A stretch of 35,823 nt of DNA. Origin: Flavobacterium aquicola. GTDB taxonomy: Bacteria > Bacteroidota > Bacteroidia > Flavobacteriales > Flavobacteriaceae. The notes under the pieces were generated by a model. It made no database searches. It was not told the DNA's origin and was given only the letters and a program-made list of their open reading frames with translations. Below, piece after piece: positions 1 through 7,149 of this stretch (its first letter is position 1; the number at the start of each line of letters is the position of its first letter). A program made the position numbers and the translations under genes. Where the stretch lies: positions 105,520 to 141,342 of the forward strand of contig NZ_QUNI01000014.1 in the NCBI RefSeq assembly GCF_003385115.1, given 5' to 3'.

Positions 1-865
1 CCGATCTGCTGGAGCTATTCCCTGGAACTGATCTGCCGATCCAATATGAGCCGATCTGCTGGAGCTATTCCCTGGAACTGATCTGCCGATCCAATGTGAG
101 CCGATCTGCTGGAGCTATTCCCTGGAACTGATCTGCCGATCCAATGTGAGCCGATCTGCTGGAGCTATTCCCTGGAACTGATCTGCCGATCCAATATGAG
201 CCGATCTGCTGGAGCTATTCCCTGGAACTGATCTGCCGATCCAATATGAGCCGATCTGCTGGAGCTATTCCCTGGAACTGATCTGCCGATCCAATATGAG
301 CCGATCTGCTGGAGCTATTCCCTGGAACTGATCTGCCGATCCAATATGAGCCGATCTGCTGGAGCTATTCCCTGGAACTGATCTGCCGATCCAATATGAG
401 CCGATCTGCTGGAGCTATTCCCTGGAACTGATCTGCCGATCCAATATGAGCCGATCTGCTGGAGCTATTCCCTGGAACTGATCTGCCGATCCAATATGAG
501 CCGATCTGCTGGAGCTATTCCCTGGAACTGATCTGCCGATCCAATGTGAGCCGATCTGCTGGAGCTATTCCCTGGAACTGATCTGCCGATCCAATGTGAG
601 CCGATCTGCTGGAGCTATTCCCTGGAACTGATCTGCCGATCCAATGTGAGCCGATCTGCTGGAGCTATTCCCTGGAACTGATCTGCCGATCCAATGTGAG
701 CCGATCTGCTGGAGCTATTCCCTGGAACTGATCTGCCGATCCAATATGAGCCGATCTGCTGGAGCTATTCCCTGGAACTGATCTACTGATTCAATATGAG
801 CCGATATGCTGGAGCTACTGCCTGGAACTGATCTATTGATCCAATATGAACCGATCTGCTGGAGT
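1..865. repeat. Tandem satellite array of 50-bp units
   Basis: Seventeen consecutive 50-bp units plus a partial eighteenth. The array continues beyond the left edge, so its true length is unknown. Units 1-15 are identical except at unit base 46, which is A or G in the order A GG AAAAAAA GGGG A. Units 16 and 17 (751-850) carry several substitutions and unit 18 breaks off near 865, as expected at the decaying edge of an array that expands from inside. Every unit has three GATC sites (unit bases 3-6, 30-33, 38-41). The array is clearly more GC-rich than its surroundings. It is not coding: 50 is not a multiple of three, and TGA on plus (unit bases 29-31 and 47-49) and TAG on minus (15-17) rotate through all frames. 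No unique spacers are present, so it is not CRISPR. Confidence 0.97.
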
Positions 866-970
866 TGTTAGTTGCCAACAATCAAATGATCCTATACTTA
901 TTTGCTAGAGCGATCCAGCGGGGCATGCTTTTAACTTAAAAAAAAATGAATATAAATTTTCTGCCAATAA

Positions 971-995
971 AAAAACCCTACTAAGTAGGGTTTTT
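971..995 (-). terminator. Intrinsic terminator of the 998-1270 gene
   Basis: A perfect inverted repeat with 11-bp arms (971-981 and 985-995) around a TAA loop, core ACCCTAC/GTAGGGT, with T/A tracts on both sides. It lies directly after the stop codon of the minus-strand gene. The symmetric tracts mean it could also stop transcription coming out of the array on the plus strand. Confidence 0.85.
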
Positions 996-997
996 AA

Positions 998-1270
998 TTA
1001 TTTTGCTATTTTAAGTAAGTTTTCGTACTCTTCGGAATAGTTAGAAACTTTTTGAATTTTCTTTAATTCATGTTTTACATCTGCAAAGCCAGTCTTTGAC
1101 TCAATATGTAATCCATCAAGTTGACTTTGTAGAGCATCTATTTTATTATCAAGGATTTCAAAATTTTCATCAATTTTTTTTGTCGCCTCAATAACTTTAG
1201 TATTTACGCCTAAAATAATTTTAGTTAAAGTATCTATTTTTTCCTCTAAACTAGCGTTACTATGATCCAT
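998..1270 (-). CDS. Small coiled-coil protein, unknown function
   Basis: Ninety residues, not recognised as a named family. The sequence is strongly charged and heptad-like from about residue 8 to 75 (for example EEKIDTLTKI and DNKIDALQSQLDGL), which predicts one long coiled coil. There is no signal peptide, membrane segment or cysteine, so a soluble cytoplasmic oligomer is likely. The start ATG is at 1270. The gene has its own terminator immediately downstream and sits between the satellite array and a gene-poor stretch, with no operon partner. A role in binding or organising the adjacent array is only speculation. Composition resembles the rest of the window. Confidence 0.65.
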   Translation of the reverse strand: MDHSNASLEEKIDTLTKIILGVNTKVIEATKKIDENFEILDNKIDALQSQLDGLHIESKTGFADVKHELKKIQKVSNYSEEYENLLKIAK

Positions 1271-1560
1271 GATTTGTGTTGTTTTTTATGTTTTTGTGTT
1301 CAAAATGATGCAAAAAAATGCGTCAAACCGCATGATTTACCATGCAAAAGTATAAAAAAGCATCATTAATCGGTAAATAATGGGAATTATCGCCACCTTA
1401 AAACGTTATTTATACAGATTATAAATAAGGTTTGTATGTGAAAATGTTTGTTAAGTGGTCATTATTATGCGATCCTTTAATAATAATTTGCAGGATCGAT
1501 TCACTGGCTACGATCTAACAACTAAGAAGCAAACTAAAATATATTACGTATTTTTGTTAT
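1271..1560. other. Intergenic stretch with two inverted repeats
   Basis: No gene is visible. It holds an AT-only hairpin with 9-bp arms (1406-1414 and 1420-1428) and a second inverted repeat, CGATCCT (1470-1476) with AGGATCG (1492-1498), around a 15-nt AT-rich loop. Additional GATC motifs occur at 1495 and 1512, echoing the GATC-rich array upstream. These could be operators or hairpins in a leader; nothing in the sequence decides this. Confidence 0.5.
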
Positions 1561-1839
1561 ATGGAAACAATATTTAATTACAATCCTTCACTCCAAGAAC
1601 TAAGCGACATTCGCTTTGATTCTCTTTCATTGTGTTTAAAATTTGCTATTGATATTGAAGAGGAACTTACTCCAGCTATTTATAAAAAACTGATCTCACA
1701 GGAAAACGCATATTATGATTTAGCGTGTTTATTCGAATTTAGAGGCGATGAAGACAAAGCAAATGAGTACTGGAGTAAATTACCCGAAAACCACAAAACA
1801 AACGGCTTGGGGCTTGATAATTATATTCAAACTTCTTAG
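1561..1839 (+). CDS. Small hypothetical protein, possibly one TPR-like hairpin
   Basis: Ninety-two residues, acidic, no signal peptide or membrane segment. Residues about 50-76 (YYDLACLFEFRGDEDKANEYW) resemble a single tetratricopeptide helix pair, usually a protein-interaction module; one unit alone is weak evidence. I do not recognise the family. A Bacteroidota-like -7 element (TATTTTTG, 1549-1556) ends only four bases before the ATG, so if it is used the mRNA would be nearly leaderless. The -33 element is not obvious. The next strong plus-strand terminator is at 1965-2000, which fits a monocistronic unit. Confidence 0.55.
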   Translation: METIFNYNPSLQELSDIRFDSLSLCLKFAIDIEEELTPAIYKKLISQENAYYDLACLFEFRGDEDKANEYWSKLPENHKTNGLGLDNYIQTS

Positions 1840-1964
1840 AATCAGTATAAATTAGTGTTTCTACCTGTTTTCTACCCAAAAACTAAAAAAATAAAAAATC
1901 CGTTTATTTACAGTACTTAACAGCGTTTTTAGTTAGTGCAGGTGGGACCACTTATTAAGAATAT

Positions 1965-2000
1965 AAAGCCTTATAAACATTGCGTTTGTAAGGCTTTTTT
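1965..2000 (+). terminator. Strong intrinsic terminator
   Basis: Fourteen-base stem (AAAGCCTTATAAAC with GTTTGTAAGGCTTT, one U-G wobble) around an ATTGC loop, followed by TTTTTTATTTT. The T-tract is on the plus strand only, so it ends transcription from the 1561-1839 gene or from an unseen transcript that includes 1840-1960. Confidence 0.88.
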
Positions 2001-2121
2001 ATTTTCAGGGGCGGAATGAGGGGACTAAAAAAACTAGGTTAAAAAGTAATTTATAAATCCCCTCAAATAACAGTTCTTGTTTTTATTTTAAAAGCTTTAT
2101 AAATATAGCCTTTAATATCAA

Positions 2122-3768
2122 TTAGTCTACCTTTGTTCCGTTGGCAAAAAGTATTGCTCTATCCAGCACTTCGTCTTTTCCTTGTTGAATTCCTAAAATA
2201 GTTGGTTTAACTACAATGTCAAGAACAATTCCAATACGCTGCGTTTCTTTTTTATTTGGATAAAATACCCCATAACCAGAAAAACTTGTTCTAAATCCCT
2301 TGATGATTTGAAATCTAATATTAGAACCGTCAGCTCCTGCGGTCTGACTACCAACTATTGTTTGGTTCGGTGCAGTCTGCAATACCATAGTTAAGTATTC
2401 TGATTGACTAAATGTTTTCTCATTAACTAGCGAAATTACTTTTCCCTTATAATAATCCGGGTTTTCTTTTCCACATTTTTGCATATCAGCCCAATAAAAT
2501 CTGCCGGGATAAGTTAAGTCAGGAACAATTTGTCTGGCATATTGTTTTTCAGATGGATTTAAGTATTCGGCAAGAGATAAGAGTACTTCTTTTGGATAGC
2601 CCCTGATATCAAAAACAATAGCCTTTGTATTTTTAAATTCTTCCATAATCTTTGGAAGATTAGAAACACTAAGTTTTTCTATATTAACATAACCTATATT
2701 TCCTTGTAACAATTCCCATTCTGGTTTTAGATTTTTTTCTTTAGAGATAGTAATTTTACCAAGAGGATAACGATTGATTATTTTAGTTCTGGTAACACCA
2801 TCTCTAGTTAATTCAACACTTACCGTATCTGCATTACCATTTAAAAGAACATATTGAAAATTATCCAGCATCGAAGCATTATTGGAACCGCTTACATATT
2901 GCTTTTTTTCACTGATAACCTCATTGATACTTTTGCCGTCAATTTTGGTGATGACATCTCCAAATTTTAAATCATTTTCTAAAGCTAGATTGGCATCATA
3001 GAAATCTACAATTATTATTTTATCATCTATTATTTTAAAAATGATTGGAGTAAATTTTAGCCCCAAGTATTCGTGTACTTTCATTGCATCGAAACTTGCA
3101 TGTCTATCATTTAATTTTACTGTAAGTTCTCTCAAGGCCAAATTATAATCAGTTTCAGATTCTGAATTATTGAACCTCGGTATCATCTGCTGTAGCGTAA
3201 TATCCCATTTTTGATCCATCTGATACTTATAAGGAAAAAAATACTCAACAAGGTTCCAATATCTGAAAAAAGCTAGAAGGCGTAAGTTTTTATCAGTCCA
3301 TTTAAAATCCGGATATAGAATTTCATTTTTTAACAGATCTGATTCGTAATCAACGTAATATTGTTTGCCTTGATATCTATTGTTTTGAATTAGCGAAAGT
3401 TTTTTAGAGAGACTTTTAGAAAAAACTTTAGAATCATTAGTCCAGGATAAATCCAGATTTTTAGTAAAATACTCGATCTTTGGATCTGATTTTACTTTCT
3501 CGTAAGTTTGTATTTCGCCTTGCTCGGCAATCCAGTTCTCTAGAACAGTGGAGAATTCTTCTTTGGTTTGAGCGTTTTCTATTTTTGGAAGAATAGTAAA
3601 AAGCTGTTCATCCCAATTTTTGCTTCCATTGGCAACTTTGGGGTGATAGTATTTTAAAAATCCCCAAATTTTGCAGGTGGCTTCCAATTTTTGATTTTCA
3701 GATATTGTATTTTGAGCAAATATACATTGAAGCATTAAAATAAAGATAACAAGTAGTTTTTTTTTCAT
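2122..3768 (-). CDS. Exported S41-family peptidase with PDZ-like domain
   Basis: A 548-residue serine peptidase of the S41 (C-terminal processing/tricorn-core) superfamily. Residues 1-18 form a Sec signal peptide ending CIFAQ, so it acts in the periplasm or outside the cell. The middle carries the family's FFRYWNLVEYFFPYKY segment (about 167-182) and LNDRHASF (219-226), where H223 corresponds to the S41 histidine. A PDZ-like module follows (about 235-335, FGDVITKIDGKS). The peptidase core spans about 355-530 with FDIRG (386-390) and the catalytic-serine segment FSQSEY, S456 being the likely nucleophile. Substrate is unknown; family members degrade or trim periplasmic peptides. It stands alone, with no neighbour on the same strand. 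Length is normal for the S41 proteins common in Flavobacteria. Confidence 0.9.
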   Translation of the reverse strand: MKKKLLVIFILMLQCIFAQNTISENQKLEATCKIWGFLKYYHPKVANGSKNWDEQLFTILPKIENAQTKEEFSTVLENWIAEQGEIQTYEKVKSDPKIEYFTKNLDLSWTNDSKVFSKSLSKKLSLIQNNRYQGKQYYVDYESDLLKNEILYPDFKWTDKNLRLLAFFRYWNLVEYFFPYKYQMDQKWDITLQQMIPRFNNSESETDYNLALRELTVKLNDRHASFDAMKVHEYLGLKFTPIIFKIIDDKIIIVDFYDANLALENDLKFGDVITKIDGKSINEVISEKKQYVSGSNNASMLDNFQYVLLNGNADTVSVELTRDGVTRTKIINRYPLGKITISKEKNLKPEWELLQGNIGYVNIEKLSVSNLPKIMEEFKNTKAIVFDIRGYPKEVLLSLAEYLNPSEKQYARQIVPDLTYPGRFYWADMQKCGKENPDYYKGKVISLVNEKTFSQSEYLTMVLQTAPNQTIVGSQTAGADGSNIRFQIIKGFRTSFSGYGVFYPNKKETQRIGIVLDIVVKPTILGIQQGKDEVLDRAILFANGTKVD

Positions 3769-4077
3769 TTGGATTTAATTTCTAAAGTTTTATGAATAAA
3801 AAGATTTAGGATTTATGTTTGCCTTTCAAAATACAATCTTTTGTACGAATATAATCATAAAATTTTCTGCTTATATGAAGTATTCATTTTAATTTAAATC
3901 AAGGACAAGTCCCCTAAACTATTTTCAAAAAAAATATTAAAACCGACTAATCCCGATTAATATAAAATATTCGGCAAAAGCATCTTACACAAAAAAATCT
4001 CTTTATAAGATTTTACATTAGTTAAAAAGACAAAATCGTAGTGCCTTAAAACTTTATATTTAATCTCTCGTCCATTT
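3769..4077. other. Intergenic, no gene seen
   Basis: AT-rich spacer between the divergently oriented S41 peptidase and the small proline-rich protein. It should contain the peptidase promoter, but I find no convincing minus-strand TTG-N19-TAnnTTTG pair. No hairpin, RNA gene or repeat stands out. Confidence 0.5.
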
Positions 4078-4108
4078 CTTGCTAATTAAAAAAATAATTA
4101 TAGATTTG
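4078..4108 (+). promoter_or_regulatory. Bacteroidota housekeeping promoter
   Basis: CTTG (4078-4081), exactly 19 bases, then TAGATTTG (4101-4108): a full match to the TTG-N19-TAnnTTTG promoter of the Bacteroidota primary sigma factor. Transcription would start near 4113-4115, leaving a leader of about 50 nt before the 4167 gene. Confidence 0.75.
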
Positions 4109-4166
4109 CAATCTAACAATAGTTTAGGCCCAAAAACAAATCACTCTACCACTGCCCCTAGTAATT

Positions 4167-4409
4167 ATGAAGATAGATTTTAAAAAAGCTTTTTACAAAA
4201 TTATTTTTTTGTTTTTTTTCCTTTATGGCTATGTAGCTCATGCGGATGACCCTCCAGCTCCATGCCCTGGAGGAGAACCACAACCTTGCGTACCACCTCC
4301 ATACCCTGCTCCTATAGACGATAATATTATTATATTACTTTTAATAGCTGTATCATTTGGAATATATATGATACACAACAGCAAACTAAACAAAAAAAGA
4401 CCAATTTAA
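4167..4409 (+). CDS. Small exported protein with Pro-rich linker and PID-CTERM-like tail
   Basis: Eighty residues in three parts. Residues 1-26 are a signal peptide (basic start, long Phe/Leu core, ending HADD). Residues 27-49 are a Pro/Cys-rich linker (DDPPAPCPGGEPQPCVPPP). Residues 50-80 read PIDDNI, then a hydrophobic segment of about 17 residues, then a Lys/Arg-rich end (NSKLNKKR). Motif, membrane helix and basic tail are the tripartite layout of exosortase-type C-terminal sorting signals; the PID version is known in Flavobacteria. I infer that the protein is little more than a sorting tag or a short surface peptide. No exosortase gene lies in the window. It has its own promoter and terminator. 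A simple single-pass membrane peptide is the alternative. Confidence 0.75.
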   Translation: MKIDFKKAFYKIIFLFFFLYGYVAHADDPPAPCPGGEPQPCVPPPYPAPIDDNIIILLLIAVSFGIYMIHNSKLNKKRPI

Positions 4410-4425
4410 AATTGGTCTTTTTTTA
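4392..4425 (+). terminator. Bidirectional intrinsic terminator
   Basis: Fourteen-bp perfect stem (AAAAAAAGACCAAT, 4392-4405, with 4411-4424) that overlaps the stop codon of the 4167-4409 gene. A-tract and T-tract flank both sides, so it can serve this gene and also the convergent ribE ending at 4446. Confidence 0.88.
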
Positions 4426-4445
4426 TGTTTTAAATTTATTCATCG

Positions 4446-5033
4446 CTATTTATTTGCATAGAGCCTTGAAACATATTTCCCAATTACGTCAAATTCTAAA
4501 TTAACCTTTGTCCCTACAACAAACGAATTAAAATTAGTGTGTTCGTAAGTATAAGGAATAATCGCTACACTAAAATTAGTTGCACCAGAATTAACAACTG
4601 TCAAACTTACTCCATTTACTGTAATGGAACCTTTCTCAATAGTTATATTATTTAAACTGGAGTCATACTCAAAAGTATAGAGCCAGCTTCCTTGGGTTTC
4701 CTCAGCCACAACACAAGTTCCCACTTGATCTACATGGCCTTGCACAATGTGTCCATCCAAACGATCTCCCAGCTTCATCGCTCTTTCCAGATTAACAATA
4801 TCTCCAGCTTTCCAATTGGATATGTTGGTTTTTTTAATAGTTTCTCCAATAGCCGTAACCGTATAATGATTTCCTGCTATAGCAACAACTGTCAAGCATA
4901 TTCCGTTATGAGCTACACTTTGATCTATTTTTAATTCATTAGCTAATACCGAATCTATAGTGATATGAATATTATCCTGCTCTTTTTTAACTTCTTGGAC
5001 TACACCAAGTGTTTCAATGATTCCTGTAAACAT
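4446..5033 (-). CDS. ribE: Riboflavin synthase, alpha chain
   Basis: A 195-residue enzyme that dismutates two 6,7-dimethyl-8-ribityllumazine molecules into riboflavin and a pyrimidinedione, the last step of riboflavin synthesis, in the cytosol. It shows the N-terminal MFTGI signature and two homologous barrels, each with its own lumazine-binding motif: NGICLTVV in the first half and NGVSLTVV in the second, plus GDRLDGHIVQGHVD in the middle. The frame stays open for 99 codons upstream, but that part is unlike the family and overlaps pdxA; the ATG at 5033 gives the canonical MFTGI start and normal length. It is divergent from pdxA, another vitamin-cofactor gene. The gene is often called ribE or ribC depending on the organism. 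Confidence 0.96.
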   Translation of the reverse strand: MFTGIIETLGVVQEVKKEQDNIHITIDSVLANELKIDQSVAHNGICLTVVAIAGNHYTVTAIGETIKKTNISNWKAGDIVNLERAMKLGDRLDGHIVQGHVDQVGTCVVAEETQGSWLYTFEYDSSLNNITIEKGSITVNGVSLTVVNSGATNFSVAIIPYTYEHTNFNSFVVGTKVNLEFDVIGKYVSRLYANK

Positions 5034-5050
5034 TTCTTGTTTTATTTTAC

Positions 5051-5071
5051 TAAATTTGCAGTTCAAAATTA
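5051..5071. promoter_or_regulatory. Divergent -7 elements between ribE and pdxA
   Basis: TAAATTTG on plus (5051-5058) faces pdxA, and TAATTTTG on minus (5071-5064) faces ribE. Both fit TAnnTTTG. Neither has a clear TTG at 19 bases upstream, so these are only half-supported promoters. The two elements are five bases apart, so polymerases at one could exclude the other. Confidence 0.4.
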
Positions 5072-5094
5072 GCAATAAATAACTAGAGGACATT

Positions 5095-6141
5095 ATGAAA
5101 AAAGCAGAAAATATAATCGTAGGAATTTCAATAGGAGATTTAAACGGTATTGGAAGCGAAGTGATTCTAAAAACATTCGAAGATACACGCATGTTAGAAT
5201 TATGCACTCCCGTTATTTTTGCCAACGTAAAAATTTTATCATTCATCAGAAAAAATTTCGAATCTATTGTTCCTTTACACGGCATAGACAAACTAGACCA
5301 AATTGTAATTGGCAAAGTCAATGTTTTCAATCTTTGGAGAGAAGGAATTGATTTAAACCTTGGAACAAATGACGAAAAAGTGGGTCAGTATGCCATAAAA
5401 TCATTTGTAGCCGCTACCAAAGCATTAAAAGATGGCGAAATAGACGTATTGGTTACCGCACCTATTAATAAGTATAATATTCAATCGGAAGATTTTAAAT
5501 TCCCGGGACACACTGATTATTTAAATCAAGAGCTGGAAGGCAATGCATTAATGTTAATGGTTCAGGACAATTTAAGAGTTGGTTTGTTAACTGATCATGT
5601 CCCAATCAACGAAGTTGCCGCACATTTAACCGAAGAATTAATTATAAAAAAAATCGGAACCATAAATCAAACATTAATTCAGGATTTTAGCATCAATAAA
5701 CCAAGAATTGCAGTTCTAGGCCTTAATCCTCATTGTGGAGACGGCGGCGTAATTGGAAATGAAGATGACGCAATATTAAAACCTGCCCTGAAAAAAATAT
5801 TCGAAAAAGGAACTCTTGTTTTTGGTCCTTTTGCAGCAGATGGCTTTTTTGGGAGTAATCAATATGAAAAATATGATGCCATAATAGCCACATATCATGA
5901 TCAAGGTTTAATTCCTTTTAAAACATTATCTTTTGGCAATGGCGTAAATTACACAGCAGGCCTTAACAAAGTAAGAACTTCTCCAGATCATGGAACCGCC
6001 TACGACATTGCCGGAAAAAATAAAGCCGACTATAATTCTTTCAAAGAAGCTGTTTATTTAGCAATTGACGTTTATAATGCAAGAAATCAATATGCAGAAA
6101 TAAGCGAAAAACCCCTAAAAACAAAAGAAAAACAGTTATAA
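5095..6141 (+). CDS. pdxA: 4-hydroxythreonine-4-phosphate dehydrogenase
   Basis: A 348-residue enzyme of de novo pyridoxal 5-phosphate synthesis (DXP-dependent route). It oxidises 4-phosphohydroxy-L-threonine with NAD; the product decarboxylates to the aminoacetone phosphate used by PdxJ. Visible family features are the N-terminal GISIGDLNGIGSEV, the substrate-contact FPGHTDYL (137-143), and the three metal-binding histidines H168 (TDHVP), H213 (NPHCG) and H268 (TYHDQG), followed by SPDHGTAYDIAG. Length is somewhat above the usual 330 because of a charged tail. It is divergent from ribE and followed by a new promoter at about 6164-6192, so probably monocistronic. Confidence 0.97.
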   Translation: MKKAENIIVGISIGDLNGIGSEVILKTFEDTRMLELCTPVIFANVKILSFIRKNFESIVPLHGIDKLDQIVIGKVNVFNLWREGIDLNLGTNDEKVGQYAIKSFVAATKALKDGEIDVLVTAPINKYNIQSEDFKFPGHTDYLNQELEGNALMLMVQDNLRVGLLTDHVPINEVAAHLTEELIIKKIGTINQTLIQDFSINKPRIAVLGLNPHCGDGGVIGNEDDAILKPALKKIFEKGTLVFGPFAADGFFGSNQYEKYDAIIATYHDQGLIPFKTLSFGNGVNYTAGLNKVRTSPDHGTAYDIAGKNKADYNSFKEAVYLAIDVYNARNQYAEISEKPLKTKEKQL

Positions 6142-6163
6142 ACAAAAAAAGGTGAATAACATT

Positions 6164-6192
6164 ATTAGATTTCCATTTATTTTATATCTTTG
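6164..6192 (+). promoter_or_regulatory. Promoter of the yceD-rpmF unit
   Basis: TATCTTTG (6185-6192), a textbook Bacteroidota -7 element, with TTAG at 6164-6167 as a weaker -33 element 17 bases upstream. It lies 33 bases before the chosen yceD ATG at 6226 and explains why the in-frame TTG at 6190 is not the start. Confidence 0.65.
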
Positions 6193-6225
6193 CACTCCCG
6201 AAGTTTAGGGCAAATTATTGCTGAA

Positions 6226-6768
6226 ATGAAACAGACAAAAGAATATACAATTCCTTTCGTAGGATTGAAGCTGGGGAAACATAAATTTGAGTATCAAATA
6301 AGTAATGCGTTCTTTGAAATCTTTGATTATAATGAATTTCAAAATTCAGACATCAAAGTAAATGTTGTTTTAGACAAGCAAAGCAATTTGTTAGAAATAA
6401 ATTTCAAGCACCAAGGAACTATAAATGTGCCTTGCGACATGACAGGAGAAGATTTTGATTTACCAATAAAAGGAAAATTAAAACTTATTGTTCGATTTGG
6501 AGAGACTTTTAATAATGATAATGAAGAGCTGCTTATACTTCCTTTTGGGGAATTTGAAATAGACATCGCTCAATATATTTATGAGATGATTGTACTTTCA
6601 ATCCCGCAAAGAAGAGTACATCCTGGAGTAAAGGATGGCAGTTTAAATACTGAAGCTTTGACAAAACTAAAAGAATTGACAATTAAAGAGCAAAAAAAAG
6701 AAAAGAAAGAAGAAGAAAATATAGACCCACGCTGGGACAAATTAAAGCAACTATTAACGGATAAATAA
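6226..6768 (+). CDS. yceD: YceD/DUF177-family protein, 23S rRNA/L32 assembly partner
   Basis: A 180-residue DUF177 protein. YceD homologs lie next to rpmF in most bacteria and are linked to 23S rRNA accumulation or large-subunit assembly. Sequence support: the family C-D pair region CDMTGEDFDLPI, a mixed beta core, the motif SIPQRRVHPGVKDG near residues 125-138 (the equivalent of the family's PxxPxH loop), and an acidic-basic C-terminal tail ending DPRWDKLKQLL, typical of DUF177. The frame extends upstream to a TTG inside the promoter; the ATG at 6226 gives the usual MKQTKEYTIPFVGLKLG start. It is nine bases ahead of rpmF, so the two are co-transcribed. Confidence 0.92.
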   Translation: MKQTKEYTIPFVGLKLGKHKFEYQISNAFFEIFDYNEFQNSDIKVNVVLDKQSNLLEINFKHQGTINVPCDMTGEDFDLPIKGKLKLIVRFGETFNNDNEELLILPFGEFEIDIAQYIYEMIVLSIPQRRVHPGVKDGSLNTEALTKLKELTIKEQKKEKKEEENIDPRWDKLKQLLTDK

Positions 6769-6777
6769 TATAGTAAA

Positions 6778-6975
6778 ATGGCACATCCTAAGAGAAAAAT
6801 CTCGAAAACAAGAAGAGACAAAAGAAGAACACATTACAAAGCTACAGTAGCTCAGATTGCTACATGTCCAATTACTGGAGAAGCACATTTATACCACAGA
6901 GCTTATTGGCATGAAGGAAAAATGTATTACAGAGGACAAGTTGTAATCGATAAATCTGTCGTAACTCTTGCTTAA
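6778..6975 (+). CDS. rpmF: 50S ribosomal protein L32
   Basis: Sixty-five residues, the normal size for bL32. It begins AHPKRKISKTRRDKRRTHYK, the basic rRNA-binding N-terminus of the family, then TCPITGEAHLYHRA and GMYYRGQVV-like strands. Only one cysteine remains of the four that bind zinc in C+ versions, so this is the zinc-free type and should not be zinc-regulated. It is immediately downstream of yceD and directly followed by a strong terminator, so the lipid genes after it are a separate unit here. Confidence 0.98.
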   Translation: MAHPKRKISKTRRDKRRTHYKATVAQIATCPITGEAHLYHRAYWHEGKMYYRGQVVIDKSVVTLA

Positions 6976-6997
6976 TACGTTTTTGTAATAATACTGG

Positions 6998-7024
6998 AAC
7001 TCTCACCTCGTGAGAGTTTTTTTT
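6998..7024 (+). terminator. Intrinsic terminator after rpmF
   Basis: Perfect 9-bp stem AACTCTCAC/GTGAGAGTT (6998-7006 and 7010-7018), CTC loop, then an eight-T run. It separates yceD-rpmF from fabH-accB-accC. Confidence 0.93.
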
Positions 7025-7085
7025 GTTGTTTATAATTTCGCCCCCCAAATAAGAAAAACTTAACACAATTAGTTTGGTTTTTTTA

Positions 7086-7115
7086 TTGTAATTTTAGAAA
7101 CTTTTAAAAATTTTG
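7086..7115 (+). promoter_or_regulatory. Probable promoter of fabH-accB-accC
   Basis: TTG (7086-7088), 19 bases, then AAATTTTG (7108-7115), one base short of the TAnnTTTG consensus at its first position. It lies between the rpmF terminator and fabH, where a promoter is needed. Its -7 end overlaps the inverted repeat at 7113-7134. Confidence 0.5.
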
Positions 7116-7134
7116 CAAATGGCAACATTTGCAA
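7113..7134. promoter_or_regulatory. Perfect inverted repeat upstream of fabH, possible operator
   Basis: TTGCAAATG (7113-7121), a GCAA spacer, then CATTTGCAA (7126-7134): 9-bp perfect arms ending 15 bases before the fabH ATG. No T-run follows, so it is not a terminator. The position over the expected transcription start fits a repressor site or a 5-prime UTR hairpin that controls translation. Which protein would bind is unknown. Confidence 0.55.
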
Positions 7135-7149
7135 TAAATAATCGCGTAA

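Noticed and set aside
1..865. Tandem array as CRISPR or as a repeat-protein gene
   Set aside because: Units are contiguous without unique spacers, and the 50-bp period brings stop codons into every frame on both strands.
1935..1955. AGTGCAGGTGGGACCACT as a tRNA 3-prime end or integrase attachment site
   Set aside because: It ends in GGGACCA, but no T-arm, anticodon arm or second copy is found and no integrase is nearby. The GTGG/CCAC palindrome alone is not enough.
5034..5330. N-terminal extension of riboflavin synthase (99 extra residues)
   Set aside because: The extension overlaps pdxA and is unlike the family; MFTGI at 5033 is the canonical start.
6190..6225. TTG start for yceD at 6190
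   Set aside because: It lies inside the TATCTTTG promoter element; the ATG at 6226 gives the normal DUF177 start.
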